DNA of 64,000 bases from NCBI GenBank assembly GCA_017462345.1, contig JAFTRI010000023.1:221883-285882 (forward strand). Direction: 5' to 3'. The position numbers and the translations under genes are program-made. Source of the DNA: Muribaculaceae bacterium. GTDB taxonomy: Bacteria > Bacteroidota > Bacteroidia > Bacteroidales > Muribaculaceae. Shown piece by piece: positions 36,850-46,784 of this stretch; the first letter of the stretch is position 1; each line of letters starts with the position of its first letter. Below the pieces are notes generated by a model. It did no database searches and had not been told where the DNA came from. It worked only from the letters and a program-made list of their open reading frames with translations.

Positions 36850-38196
36850 CTATGCTTGAAGGTCGGGCATTACTTTAACCCTGATACTTGTGATACGGTG
36901 GTGGGAGATGTCGAGAATAAGGAACCGGCAGTGTCCGTAGGCAATGGACTCTTTCTCTTTCGGAAAATCCCCTTTTATGGAGAGTAGCATTCCGGCGAGG
37001 GTTTCCGAGTCTTCTGTAACCTTTGCATACTCGTTTTCATCTTGCCCTGTGATGCGGAAAAAATCATTCAGCAAGGTTTTCCCCTCAAAAATATAGGTAT
37101 CGTCCGGCAGCCGTTTGTAGGTCTGTTCATCTTCGTCATATTCGTCGTTGATGTCTCCGACAATTTCTTCAAGGACGTCCTCAAGAGTAACGATTCCCTG
37201 TGTCCCGCCAAATTCATCCACGACTATCGCCATGTGGATACGACGTTTGCGGAAGTCTTCAAGCAGGTCATCGATCATTCGGGATTCGGGGACGAAATAG
37301 GGCTCGCGCACAAGTTTCCTCCAATCAAATTCTTCAGTCGCCTGTCCTACGTAGGGTAGCAGGTCGCGGCTGTACAGTATCCCTTTTATGTTGTCTTGGG
37401 AGTTCTCGTAGACAGGAAGGCGGGAATATCCGCTTGAAAGGACGATGTCCATGACGCTTTCGAATGTGGAATTCAGCTCTATGTCGGTAATGTCGACTCG
37501 CGGTGTCATGATTTCGGCTGCTGTCGTATCCCCGAATTTCAGGATGCCCTCCAGCATTTCCTTGTCATCATCGGTCTTGACGTCGGTTATCTCAAGAGCC
37601 TGGCTCAGCTCGTCGGTAGATATATTGCTTGCTTTCTTTGTGACTACCCGATTTACAATCGACGAACTCCGTACGAGCAAGGACGATAGCGGATAACAGA
37701 TGTATATAGCTGCCGAGATGCCGCCGGTGGCGAATTTTGCCCATTTTACCGAGTTGCTGTTGGCATATAATTTGGGCAGTATTTCCCCGAACAGCAGGAT
37801 CAGGAATGTCAGGATGATAGTTTGCAAAATGAAACTCAGGATCTCGCCAAGGGATTCGAATATCGGGCCGAGTGCGTAATTGCAGAGCACCACGATTGTA
37901 ACGTTTACCAGATTGTTGGCTATAAGTATTGTAGCGAGCAGTCGCTCGGGAGAGGCGAGTAGATTCCGTATTATAGTCCCTTTAGGCGTTTCGTCAAGGG
38001 ATTCGCATTGTGATGGCGTGAGAGAAAAATAGGCGATTTCGCTTCCTGAAATGAAGCCTGATATAATCAGGGCTATGAATGCACAGACAAGTGCGACAAT
38101 CTGTCCGAGTCCGAATTCAGGGATGTTTACAATGTCAACAGCTGCCGTTATCATCCCCAATAATGGAGATGTGGCAGGTAAAGGGTCTATATCCAA
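36850..38196 (-). CDS. gldE: GldE-like CNNM/CorC membrane protein
   Basis: 448 residues. The start MDIDPLPATSPLL matches GldE proteins. A DUF21 membrane domain with about four helices (about residues 25-200; ISGSEIAYFSLTPSQ) is followed by two CBS domains (about 225-345, DEFGGTQGIVTLEDVLEEI) and a CorC-type C-terminal domain (about 360-445). This is the CNNM/CorC magnesium transport-like family; GldE supports gliding-type secretion in Flavobacterium. It is the first gene of the gldE-gldD-phosphopantetheinyl transferase operon. Confidence 0.9.
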   Translation of the reverse strand: MDIDPLPATSPLLGMITAAVDIVNIPEFGLGQIVALVCAFIALIISGFISGSEIAYFSLTPSQCESLDETPKGTIIRNLLASPERLLATILIANNLVNVTIVVLCNYALGPIFESLGEILSFILQTIILTFLILLFGEILPKLYANSNSVKWAKFATGGISAAIYICYPLSSLLVRSSSIVNRVVTKKASNISTDELSQALEITDVKTDDDKEMLEGILKFGDTTAAEIMTPRVDITDIELNSTFESVMDIVLSSGYSRLPVYENSQDNIKGILYSRDLLPYVGQATEEFDWRKLVREPYFVPESRMIDDLLEDFRKRRIHMAIVVDEFGGTQGIVTLEDVLEEIVGDINDEYDEDEQTYKRLPDDTYIFEGKTLLNDFFRITGQDENEYAKVTEDSETLAGMLLSIKGDFPKEKESIAYGHCRFLILDISHHRITSIRVKVMPDLQA

Positions 38197-38270
38197 AACA
38201 GGTAATGTTAGTTAAACAATAAGCCGGATTAATCTCTACTGTATCAATCCGCTACGCTTCATGCGCGGTG

Positions 38271-38278
38271 CAAAATTA
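38271..38278 (-). promoter_or_regulatory. -7 box of the gldE operon
   Basis: The minus strand reads TAATTTTG then C, about 75 bases upstream of gldE. The leader between it and the start has no other obvious signal. Confidence 0.45.
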
Positions 38279-38342
38279 AGCATTCTTTCCCAATTACACG
38301 ACATTTATTTTTAAAATCGTAACATGAAAGCGTGATTTGTCG

Positions 38343-38350
38343 TATATTTG
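38343..38350 (+). promoter_or_regulatory. -7 box of the sirtuin gene
   Basis: TATATTTG, a perfect match, lies 20 bases before the start at 38371. Confidence 0.55.
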
Positions 38351-38370
38351 GATAATAAAAGACTATTGTT

Positions 38371-39060
38371 ATGAAAAGAAAACTTGTTGTGTCGACAGGA
38401 GCGGGAATGAGTGCCGAGAGCGGAATCGCTACATTTCGCGACAGTGGCGGATTGTGGGACAAATACCCTGTAATGGATGTGGCAAGTGCCGAGGGTTTTG
38501 AACGTAATCCTGAACTTGTGCACCGGTTTTATAATATGCGCAGGAAGGAATTGCTTAACGCCAGTCCCAATGCCGGTCATTTGGGGCTTGTGGAGCTTGA
38601 AAAATGGTATGAGACCCACATTATTACGCAGAATGTTGATGATCTGCATGAACGAGCCGGAAGCTCATCCGTGTTGCATCTGCATGGGGAGCTGATGAAG
38701 GTGCGTTCAATGCTTGACGAAAACCGGATATACGCTTTGTCGTCCGATAATATCGAGACATCGGTTGATACCCGTGATGAATACGGTGATCCTGTGCGTC
38801 CTCATATCGTGTTCTTTCAGGAGGCGGTACCGAATATCGAACCGGCGATAGAACTTGTTCAACAGGCTGATATATTCGTTGTTATAGGGACTTCGCTGAA
38901 CGTATATCCGGCTGCCGGACTCCTGCATTATCTTGGTCATGGAACTCAGGTTTACTATATAGATCCGAGACCGGCTCCGGTCCCGTCTGGAGTGACGGTG
39001 CTTGAAATGACGGCGACAGAGGGGGTTGCCAGACTGATTGAGATTTTGAGTCCACGGTGA
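38371..39060 (+). CDS. Sir2-family NAD-dependent protein deacylase without zinc cysteines
   Basis: 229 residues. Sirtuins remove acyl groups from lysines using NAD. Visible motifs: GAGMSAESGIATFRD (9-23), TQNVDDLHERAG, HLHGEL and GTSLNVYPAAGL. The YxxR motif of the desuccinylase/demalonylase type is at 54-57 (YNMR). Between the catalytic histidine and VFFQEAVP there are no cysteines at all, so the usual zinc site is absent, as in some CobB-like groups. It stands alone with its own promoter, upstream of the dcw cluster. Confidence 0.88.
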   Translation: MKRKLVVSTGAGMSAESGIATFRDSGGLWDKYPVMDVASAEGFERNPELVHRFYNMRRKELLNASPNAGHLGLVELEKWYETHIITQNVDDLHERAGSSSVLHLHGELMKVRSMLDENRIYALSSDNIETSVDTRDEYGDPVRPHIVFFQEAVPNIEPAIELVQQADIFVVIGTSLNVYPAAGLLHYLGHGTQVYYIDPRPAPVPSGVTVLEMTATEGVARLIEILSPR

Positions 39061-39262
39061 TGTCACGAATTTACATTTGCAAACGCTGTGAGGGTTTGTG
39101 TCGTTAGGGGTAAAACCCGTTATTCATGCGGTGTTTGACGGGGTGTTGATAACTTCTTGAAAAAAGGGGTGAAAAAAGTGTAATTTGGTTATGTAAATTC
39201 GATACAAAATAATTACCTTTACGGCTAATTAACCTATCATAGGAATAAGTGTCGAATACGCT

Positions 39263-40183
39263 ATGCCTCAAGATGTTTATCATATTCCCGCGTTGCTTGA
39301 AGAAACTGTTTCGGGACTTGGAATAGTTTCTGACGGAATATATGTCGACGCCACATTTGGTGGAGGTGGTCATTCGCGTGCCATTATGGGGTGTCTTGGC
39401 TCTTCGGGACACCTGTATTCTTTTGATCAGGATGAGGATGCTGTTGCCAATGCATTCAGCGACTCCCGGTTTACAATTGTATATAGCAATTTCCGTTTTC
39501 TGAGTAATTTCATGCGTTATTATGGGGTAGACGGTGTCGACGGGGTACTCGCAGATCTCGGGGTGTCGTTCCATCATTTTGATGATAAGGATAGGGGATT
39601 TTCTTTCCGTTGGGAAGGAGCGCTTGATATGCGTATGAACCAAAGGTCTCAATTGACAGCGGCAAAGGTCCTTGCGGAATACAGTGAAAAGCAGATAGCC
39701 GATGTGCTGTATCTCTACGGCGAGTTGAAGAATGCCCGCCGGTTGGCGTCGGCAATAGTCAAAGCCCGTGATGAGTCTCCTGTCGATACGGTGGAGCGCC
39801 TGCTTGCGGTGGTCAGGCCGTTTGTTAATCCTAAACAGGAGAAAAAGGAACTTGCTCAGGTGTTTCAGGCTCTACGTATAGAGGTTAATGGCGAGATTGA
39901 TGCGTTAAAGAGTTTTCTGCAACAAGCTCTGAAGGTGCTGAAACCTGGAGGGCGTATGGTGGTTATAACTTATCATTCGCTGGAAGACCGTCTGGTGAAG
40001 AATTTCATGCGAAGCGGGAATATGCAGGGTGAGGTGGAGAAGGATTTCTTCGGGCGAGTGATGTCCCCATTGAAATTGCTTACATCCAAGCCTATTGTCC
40101 CGTCTGACGAGGAAATTGAACGCAATCCACGCTCGCGTAGCGCAAAGTTGAGAATCGCAGAAAAACGAGATAACTCTGATTGA
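39263..40183 (+). CDS. rsmH: 16S rRNA (cytosine-N4)-methyltransferase
   Basis: 306 residues. It methylates C1402 of 16S rRNA. The SAM motif DATFGGGGHS is at 29-38. Other family segments: ADLGVSFHHFDD, RGFSFRWEGALDMRMNQ, KQEKKELAQVFQALRIEVN and YHSLEDRLVKNFMR. It is the first gene of the dcw cluster here; the preceding 200 bases contain no mraZ. A weak promoter-like TACCTTTA is at 39214-39221. ftsL follows after 7 bases. Confidence 0.95.
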   Translation: MPQDVYHIPALLEETVSGLGIVSDGIYVDATFGGGGHSRAIMGCLGSSGHLYSFDQDEDAVANAFSDSRFTIVYSNFRFLSNFMRYYGVDGVDGVLADLGVSFHHFDDKDRGFSFRWEGALDMRMNQRSQLTAAKVLAEYSEKQIADVLYLYGELKNARRLASAIVKARDESPVDTVERLLAVVRPFVNPKQEKKELAQVFQALRIEVNGEIDALKSFLQQALKVLKPGGRMVVITYHSLEDRLVKNFMRSGNMQGEVEKDFFGRVMSPLKLLTSKPIVPSDEEIERNPRSRSAKLRIAEKRDNSD

Positions 40184-40190
40184 TAAACCG

Positions 40191-40550
40191 ATGGCAAAGG
40201 ACGATACGGAAACCGGAAAAAAGAAGGATAACGACACCCTGTTGCTGCGTGCGTTGCATGGGCGGCTGTTGTCAACCGATTTTTTTGCCAGAAATTGGCT
40301 TAAAGTACTGTTGGTAATAGTTATGATACTCGTTTATATTACCAATAAATACCAATGCCAGACACGTATGGAGAAAATACGTGCGCTGGAGCAGGAACTT
40401 GAGATTGTCGAGACCGAGCGTGTGAGGGTACGCAGTGAGTACATGAGCCGTATACGTGAATCGGCAATGCAGCAGCTTGTGGATACGATGCGCCTTAACC
40501 TTCAGGTGCAGGAGCGTCCGCCATTTATGATACCCAATAAAACACGATAA
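40191..40550 (+). CDS. ftsL: FtsL-like division protein
   Basis: 119 residues. A cytoplasmic charged N-terminus (about 1-35) leads to one membrane helix (about 37-52, LKVLLVIVMILVYIT) and a periplasmic coiled coil (about 58-95). This is the layout of FtsL, which links FtsQ to the FtsW-FtsI synthase. Sequence similarity in this family is low, so the call rests on layout and on position between rsmH and ftsI. Its stop overlaps the ftsI start by one base (TAATG), indicating translational coupling. Confidence 0.85.
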   Translation: MAKDDTETGKKKDNDTLLLRALHGRLLSTDFFARNWLKVLLVIVMILVYITNKYQCQTRMEKIRALEQELEIVETERVRVRSEYMSRIRESAMQQLVDTMRLNLQVQERPPFMIPNKTR

Positions 40551-42634
40551 TGAAGAAAGACAACCGCCGCCACATCCTGTTCCGTTACGCGCTGATTACT
40601 GCCGGAATACTGTTCTTTTCGGCATGTATTGTCGCGAAGGTCTTTGATACGACAGTGCTGTCGGCCGACAAGTGGAATGCAAAAGCAATGAAAGAACTTT
40701 CGCGTGTCGACCCGATTAAGCCTGACAGGGGGAACATTCTGGCGTGTGACGGCAGTGTGCTTGCAACTGATTTGCGTTATTATACAGTGCGCATGGATTT
40801 TCGCAGTGAACGTTTCATGCGGTCCCGTTATGTGCTTGCGCTTGATTCGCTGTCAGACAGTCTTGCTTTGCACTTTCCTGTCAGGACGCGGGATGAATGG
40901 AAAGAATATCTCAGGCGTCCGCTTAAATATGCCCCGGAATCGGCTCCGCGCTCATTCCGCATATTGCGTAATATAAGTTATGCCGATTATCTGCTGTTGC
41001 GTACTTTCCCGTTTTTCAACATAAAGAACGCTAACCGCAACGGGTTGATTAAGGAGACACGTATGCGTCGAAAAAATCCGTACGGTGATATGGCACGTCG
41101 TAGTGTGGGTATCGTTAGCGAACAGAAAAACCGTGAGGTAAGGGGTATCTCCGGGTTGGAGAAGGCACTGGATTCCCTGTTATACGGAATCCCGGGAGTG
41201 GCAAAGCGTGTCCCGCTTACTAAGGATATTGTGCAATGGGCCGATACTCCGGCCGTCCCGGGGTATGATGTGCGTACCACCATTGACATAAACATGCAGG
41301 ATATTGTCGAGAACGAGTTGAACAAAGTTCTTGAACTGTGTGATGCCGATTGGGGGGTTGCCGTGCTTATGGAGGTTGCCACGGGGGATATCAAGGCAAT
41401 ATCCAATCTCGAAAAGGATAAGCGTACGGGGTTGTTTGTTGAAGGCATGAACCGTGCCGTACTCGGATTTGAGCCCGGCTCGGTAGTAAAAACGTTGTCG
41501 ATGATGATTGCGCTGGAGGACGGTATCGTGAAGAATGTCGATTCGGTGATAGTTACCGGCAGTGCTTTCCCATACGCCGGAGGACGTGCCATTACCGATG
41601 CTCATGGAGTTTCCTCATTGACAGTAAGGGAGGTTATTGAACGGTCTTCCAATATAGGTATGGCGAAAATCATGACTAAGGCGTACGATAATAATCCCGG
41701 CGGATTCTATTCGCGTCTGAAACGGATGGGTTTCCTTGAACCGATGAATACCGGTATTGCCGGTGAGCGTGTCCCGCGTATTGACAGTCTTCCCAATAAC
41801 CGGGGTGGACGTATCTCGATGTCCCGCATGTGTTACGGTTATGCCACGGAAATACCGCCAATTTATACGTTATCGATATACAATGCGATTGCAAATGGGG
41901 GAAAATATGTGCGTCCCCGTCTTGTTGCGGAACTGATAGGGCAAGGAAAGGATTCCCTGATGCCTGTCACGTATATCCGTGACCGTATATGCAGTGAATC
42001 TGTCGCCGAAAAGATGCGCGAGATGCTGCGCGATGTTGTATGGGGCGATCACGGAACGGGCCGGCTGCTGCGCAACGAATATGTCGAGATTGCCGGCAAG
42101 ACCGGTACGTGCTATATGGTAGATACCGCGACACATGCGTATGATACATCAAAGAAGCGTCTTGCTTTCTGTGGTTTTTTCCCTGCCCGCAAGCCGTTGT
42201 ATTCGTGTATCGTGCTTACATGTAATCCCAAGCAGTATCCCCGCGGGGCAGCCAGTACAAGCGGACAGGTCCTGAAGAATGTCGCATTGAAAATGTTCTC
42301 CCGAGGTATGCTTGATAATTATTCCGATTATATGGCTGAAGTGAATCCCGGAACGGTACCTACGTTGTATGCGTCACTGAATACGGCAAAGCATAACAAT
42401 TTCCGTAGAGGTCTCTCGGTCTCATCGATAAAACGTTTTGCTATGCCTGATTATACTATTGACAGCGGTATCCCCGATGTGGTAGGGTTTGGAGTCCGAG
42501 ATGCAATTGCTGTGCTTGAGAAAGCGGGATACAATGTCGGATTCTCGGGTTCGGGATATGTTGCATCGCAGATACCTCCAGCCGGGACGCGTGTTGAATC
42601 AGGAGGTAAAGTGGTATTGAATTTGGTAGAATAA
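40550..42634 (+). CDS. ftsI: Division-specific penicillin-binding protein with PASTA domain
   Basis: 694 residues. It is the septal peptidoglycan transpeptidase. One N-terminal membrane helix (about 11-31) is followed by a dimerisation/pedestal region and the transpeptidase domain: SxxK is SVVK at 311-314, SxN is SSN at 366-368, and KTGT is at 517-520. A single PASTA domain (about 634-694, [20 protein letters not shown]) closes the protein, common in Bacteroidota FtsI. Target of beta-lactams. It lies between ftsL (1-base overlap) and murE (20-base gap). Confidence 0.95.
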   Translation: MKKDNRRHILFRYALITAGILFFSACIVAKVFDTTVLSADKWNAKAMKELSRVDPIKPDRGNILACDGSVLATDLRYYTVRMDFRSERFMRSRYVLALDSLSDSLALHFPVRTRDEWKEYLRRPLKYAPESAPRSFRILRNISYADYLLLRTFPFFNIKNANRNGLIKETRMRRKNPYGDMARRSVGIVSEQKNREVRGISGLEKALDSLLYGIPGVAKRVPLTKDIVQWADTPAVPGYDVRTTIDINMQDIVENELNKVLELCDADWGVAVLMEVATGDIKAISNLEKDKRTGLFVEGMNRAVLGFEPGSVVKTLSMMIALEDGIVKNVDSVIVTGSAFPYAGGRAITDAHGVSSLTVREVIERSSNIGMAKIMTKAYDNNPGGFYSRLKRMGFLEPMNTGIAGERVPRIDSLPNNRGGRISMSRMCYGYATEIPPIYTLSIYNAIANGGKYVRPRLVAELIGQGKDSLMPVTYIRDRICSESVAEKMREMLRDVVWGDHGTGRLLRNEYVEIAGKTGTCYMVDTATHAYDTSKKRLAFCGFFPARKPLYSCIVLTCNPKQYPRGAASTSGQVLKNVALKMFSRGMLDNYSDYMAEVNPGTVPTLYASLNTAKHNNFRRGLSVSSIKRFAMPDYTIDSGIPDVVGFGVRDAIAVLEKAGYNVGFSGSGYVASQIPPAGTRVESGGKVVLNLVE

Positions 42635-42654
42635 ATAATAACTGTAGCGAAAAT

Positions 42655-44112
42655 ATGAAACTGTTGTATCAACTTCTTTCATCCGTAGCGGTTGAAAAAA
42701 CAATAGGGGATGAAAATATAGGAATTGCCGCTGTGACAAGTGATTCGCGCAATGTTGTCTCCGGGGCACTTTTTATTGCGGTCAAGGGTGTCACCGTGGA
42801 TGGGCATTCATTTATTCCCCAACTGTATGGTAAAGGGGTTGCTGCTGTGGTATGCGAGGAATTGCCCGAGCGGCTTGATGCTGCGGTGACATACGTTAAA
42901 GTGAAAGACTCGGCTGTAGCATTGGGTATCATTGCGTCAGAATGGTGGGGAAACCCTTCCCGGAAATTAAAGCTTATCGGCGTTACGGGAACCAACGGTA
43001 AAACCACAACGGCTACCCTTATCTATGAGATGGCCCGGCTCATGGGCTTCAAAGCCGGATTATTGTCTACGGTGTGCAACTATGTGGAAACAGAGGCTGT
43101 CCCTGCGACTCAGACTACTCCTGACCCGCTCACTATAAACGGACTGCTTCACCGCATGGTGGAGGTAGGATGTTCCTATGCGGCAATGGAGGTGAGCTCA
43201 CATGCTGCGCATCAGCACCGTATTGCCGGATTGCACTTTGCCGGTGGAATATTTTCTAACCTGACACGTGATCATCTTGACTATCATAAAACATTTGACG
43301 CTTATCTCGCTGCAAAGAAGTCGTTCTTTGATAACCTTCCGTCATCGGCATTTGCCTTGTCGAATGCTGACGACAAGGTGGGTGAAGTCATGCTGCAGAA
43401 TACATCGGCTGCCCGTAGGACTTATTCGCTGCGTACCCGTGCCGATTTTATGGGGCGTATCGTGGAAAGCCGTCTTGACGGTACTCTGATGGCTTTTAAT
43501 ACCAATGAGGTCGAGGTGTTGTTCTCCGGACGCTTCAATGCCTATAATCTGCTTGCCGTGTACGGTGCTTCAATACTGATAGGCTGGGATCCGGAACAGG
43601 TACTTGTCAATATGAGTCGTCTTGTCCCGGTAGCAGGGCGTTTCCAGGCTTTTCATTCGCCTGAAGGCTGTACGGCGATTGTAGATTATGCCCATACTCC
43701 CGATGCCGTTGTAAATGTCCTTAGTGCCATACGTGATGTGATCGGGACATCGGGTCGCATAATAACGGTAGTGGGAGCCGGAGGAAACAGGGACAAGGGA
43801 AAACGTCCTATCATGGCTCGTGAAGCGTCATTGCGCAGTGACAGACTGATACTGACATCGGATAACCCACGGGATGAAGACCCCGCTGAAATATTACGCG
43901 ACATGGAGGCAGGGCTTGATGATGACTGCCGTCGCAGGACGTTGAGCATTGTTGACCGTAGGGAGGCAATACGTACGGCAGCCGCGCTTGCGGCAAAAGG
44001 TGATGTAATCCTTATTGCAGGAAAGGGACATGAGGATTATCAGGAGATAAAAGGAGTAAAGCATCATTTTGATGACCGCGAAGTGGTGCGGGAGGTCTTT
44101 GGCCTTGATTGA
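42655..44112 (+). CDS. murE: UDP-N-acetylmuramoyl-L-alanyl-D-glutamate--2,6-diaminopimelate ligase
   Basis: 485 residues. It adds the third amino acid to the muropeptide precursor. The ATP-binding loop TGTNGKTT is at 111-118. The DNPR motif (403-406, SDNPRDEDP) marks enzymes that use meso-diaminopimelate rather than lysine. The three Mur ligase domains are complete. Cytoplasmic. The gap to mraY is 46 bases, the largest in the first half of the cluster. Confidence 0.96.
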   Translation: MKLLYQLLSSVAVEKTIGDENIGIAAVTSDSRNVVSGALFIAVKGVTVDGHSFIPQLYGKGVAAVVCEELPERLDAAVTYVKVKDSAVALGIIASEWWGNPSRKLKLIGVTGTNGKTTTATLIYEMARLMGFKAGLLSTVCNYVETEAVPATQTTPDPLTINGLLHRMVEVGCSYAAMEVSSHAAHQHRIAGLHFAGGIFSNLTRDHLDYHKTFDAYLAAKKSFFDNLPSSAFALSNADDKVGEVMLQNTSAARRTYSLRTRADFMGRIVESRLDGTLMAFNTNEVEVLFSGRFNAYNLLAVYGASILIGWDPEQVLVNMSRLVPVAGRFQAFHSPEGCTAIVDYAHTPDAVVNVLSAIRDVIGTSGRIITVVGAGGNRDKGKRPIMAREASLRSDRLILTSDNPRDEDPAEILRDMEAGLDDDCRRRTLSIVDRREAIRTAAALAAKGDVILIAGKGHEDYQEIKGVKHHFDDREVVREVFGLD

Positions 44113-44158
44113 GAGAATTGACAATTGTAAATTATACGGTAAAATAAACAGAAGATAA

Positions 44159-45424
44159 ATGTTATACTATCTTTTTGACTTATTGGAAGAACTGAATTTT
44201 CCCGGTGCGCGTCTTATGGACTACATCACGTTCCGCTCGGGAGCGGCACTGATGCTGTCGTTGTTTATCGCTCTTGTCATCGGTCGTCGCATCATAGACA
44301 AGTTGCAGCTGATGCAGGTGGGTGAAATAATCAGGGATCTCGGTCTTGAAGGGCAGATGAAAAAGACCGGAACTCCTACAATGGGAGGTATCATCATTAT
44401 CATTTCCATTCTTATTCCTTGTCTGTTGCTTGGTAATCTTGGCAATATCTACATGATATTGATGCTTGTGGCAACCGTTTGGCTCGGTTCATTGGGATTT
44501 CTTGATGACTATATGAAGATTTCCCGTAAGGACAAGGAGGGGTTAAAAGGGAAGTTCAAGATTGTAGGGCAGGTGGGGCTCGGACTGATAGTGGGTCTTA
44601 CCATGTACCTCAGTCCTGACATTGTGATACGAGAGAACCGCGAGGTGGAAAATGTTGTCAATCATGAGATTGTTGAGGTTACATACGAACAGGAGAACAT
44701 AAAAGCGACACAGACAACTATTCCGTTTGTCAAGAACAATAATTTTGACTATGCTTATCTTACCCGATGGATGGGAGATCATGCACAGACCGGCGGATGG
44801 ATATTGTTCATTATTGTTACGATACTTGTTGTTACGGCAACATCCAATGGGGCTAATCTGACCGACGGTCTTGACGGTCTTGCCACCGGTACATCCGCTA
44901 TTATCGGCACGGCACTTGCGATTATGGCATATCTGGGAGGGAATATAATTTATTCGTCCTATCTCAATATAATGTATATCCCGGGAAGTGAGGAACTTGT
45001 CGTGTATATGGCCGCGTTCATCGGGGCTCTGATCGGATTCCTGTGGTATAATGCCTATCCCGCACAAGTATTTATGGGAGATACCGGAAGCCTTACCATA
45101 GGCGGGATAATAGCGGTATTTGCCATATTGATACATAAGGAACTGCTCATCCCGTTGCTATGTGCCATTTTCTTTGTCGAGGATTTATCGGTGTTGACGC
45201 AAGTCGCCTATTTCAAATATACCAAACGCAAGAGCGGGACAGGAAAGCGTGTGTTCAAGATGACACCGTTGCACCATCATTTCCAGAAACCGGGGAATAG
45301 CGGAATCGATGCCATTATTCAGGCACCGTTGCGGGCAATTCCGGAATCCAAGATTGTTACGCGGTTCTGGATTATCGGTATATTCCTTGCAGTAATAACA
45401 TTTGTGACTTTAAAAATAAGATAA
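44159..45424 (+). CDS. mraY: Phospho-N-acetylmuramoyl-pentapeptide transferase
   Basis: 421 residues, ten predicted membrane helices. It joins the UDP-linked pentapeptide to undecaprenyl phosphate, giving lipid I. Family motifs: [36 protein letters not shown] and [10 protein letters not shown] hydrophilic insert of about 55 residues at about 160-215 (rich in Glu and Asn) makes it longer than the E. coli enzyme, as in other Bacteroidota. Its stop codon directly abuts the murD start. Confidence 0.96.
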   Translation: MLYYLFDLLEELNFPGARLMDYITFRSGAALMLSLFIALVIGRRIIDKLQLMQVGEIIRDLGLEGQMKKTGTPTMGGIIIIISILIPCLLLGNLGNIYMILMLVATVWLGSLGFLDDYMKISRKDKEGLKGKFKIVGQVGLGLIVGLTMYLSPDIVIRENREVENVVNHEIVEVTYEQENIKATQTTIPFVKNNNFDYAYLTRWMGDHAQTGGWILFIIVTILVVTATSNGANLTDGLDGLATGTSAIIGTALAIMAYLGGNIIYSSYLNIMYIPGSEELVVYMAAFIGALIGFLWYNAYPAQVFMGDTGSLTIGGIIAVFAILIHKELLIPLLCAIFFVEDLSVLTQVAYFKYTKRKSGTGKRVFKMTPLHHHFQKPGNSGIDAIIQAPLRAIPESKIVTRFWIIGIFLAVITFVTLKIR

Positions 45425-46771
45425 ATGGGACAGAAAAGACTTGTAGTGCTTGGTGGCGGGGAAAGTGGCGTGGGAGCTGCAATTCTCGGAAAGGTAAAGG
45501 GTTGGAATGTGTTTCTTTCCGATATGGGACAGATTGCTCCACGATACAAGACTATGCTTGATGAGGCTGAGGTAGAGTGGGAAGAAGGAGGACACACCGA
45601 ATCCCGTATCCTTGCGGCCGATGAGGTGATAAAAAGCCCCGGAATCCCTCCCTTTGCACCTATTATCCGGCGTGTCGCATCCAAAAATATTCCGGTGATA
45701 TCGGAAATTGAGTTTGCCGGAAGATATACCGATGCCAAGATGGTGTGTATAACCGGCAGTAACGGAAAGACAACCACTACGCTTCTCACGTATCATATAC
45801 TGAGAAAAGCCGGGTTAAATGTGGGGCTTGCAGGGAATGTCGGTAAAAGTCTTGCCCTTCAGGTCGCTCATGAGAAACATGATGTGTATGTGATAGAGTT
45901 GAGCAGTTTCCAACTCGAAAACATGTATGAATTCAAGGCTAACATTGCCGTATTGTTGAATATTACGCCGGATCACCTTGACCGTTACGACTATAAAATG
46001 CAGAACTATGTGAACGCCAAGTTCCGCATAATCAGGAACCTTACTCCGCAGGATGCTTTCATCTTCTGGCAAGATGATCCAGTTGTAAAGGCCCAGTTAC
46101 AGCAGATAGAGACCGAGGCTATGCTGTTTCCGTTTGCCGAGATGGAGGAGGAGGGAACGAAAGCCTATATCGATGCCGAACATGAACTTGTGATAAATAC
46201 CCCTGACACGTCATTCAGGATGCCACGTGCCGATCTGTCGCTCAATGGGTTGCATAATCTGTACAATTCAATGGCTGCCGGCTTGTCGGCTTGTCTGCTC
46301 GATGTGAAGAAAGATGATATACGCCGTGCCTTGTCGGATTTTGAAGGGGTTGAGCACCGTCTTGAATATGTCGATACGGTTGACGGTGTCAGATATATCA
46401 ATGATTCAAAGGCGACGAATGTTAATTCATGCTGGTATGCATTGGAAAGTATGCCCCATAATACGGTGCTGATTCTCGGAGGGAAGGATAAGGGAAATGA
46501 CTATACCGAGATAGAACCGCTTGTAAGGGAGAAGGTCAAGGCTATAGTGTGCATGGGCAAGGATAATTCCAAACTGATGGAGTTTTTTGCCGGTAAGGTG
46601 TCAGCCTTACGAGATACACATTCGCTTGACGAGGCGCTGAATGCCTGCCGTGAATTGTCCCAAGAGGGTGACACTGTGCTGCTTTCACCGTGTTGTGCAA
46701 GTTTTGATCTTTTCAGGAGCTATGAAGATCGTGGAGAGCAATTCAAGAGAGCGGTAAAGAAGATGAAATGA
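45425..46771 (+). CDS. murD: UDP-N-acetylmuramoyl-L-alanine--D-glutamate ligase
   Basis: 448 residues. It adds D-glutamate to UDP-MurNAc-L-Ala. The N-terminal nucleotide fold (LGGGESGVG, 9-17), the ATP loop GSNGKTTT (111-118), and NITPDHLDRY and NDSKATN motifs are present. The ATG immediately follows the mraY stop with no spacer, suggesting coupled translation. ftsW begins 13 bases after its stop. Confidence 0.96.
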   Translation: MGQKRLVVLGGGESGVGAAILGKVKGWNVFLSDMGQIAPRYKTMLDEAEVEWEEGGHTESRILAADEVIKSPGIPPFAPIIRRVASKNIPVISEIEFAGRYTDAKMVCITGSNGKTTTTLLTYHILRKAGLNVGLAGNVGKSLALQVAHEKHDVYVIELSSFQLENMYEFKANIAVLLNITPDHLDRYDYKMQNYVNAKFRIIRNLTPQDAFIFWQDDPVVKAQLQQIETEAMLFPFAEMEEEGTKAYIDAEHELVINTPDTSFRMPRADLSLNGLHNLYNSMAAGLSACLLDVKKDDIRRALSDFEGVEHRLEYVDTVDGVRYINDSKATNVNSCWYALESMPHNTVLILGGKDKGNDYTEIEPLVREKVKAIVCMGKDNSKLMEFFAGKVSALRDTHSLDEALNACRELSQEGDTVLLSPCCASFDLFRSYEDRGEQFKRAVKKMK

Positions 46772-46784
46772 TTATTTACAACCG

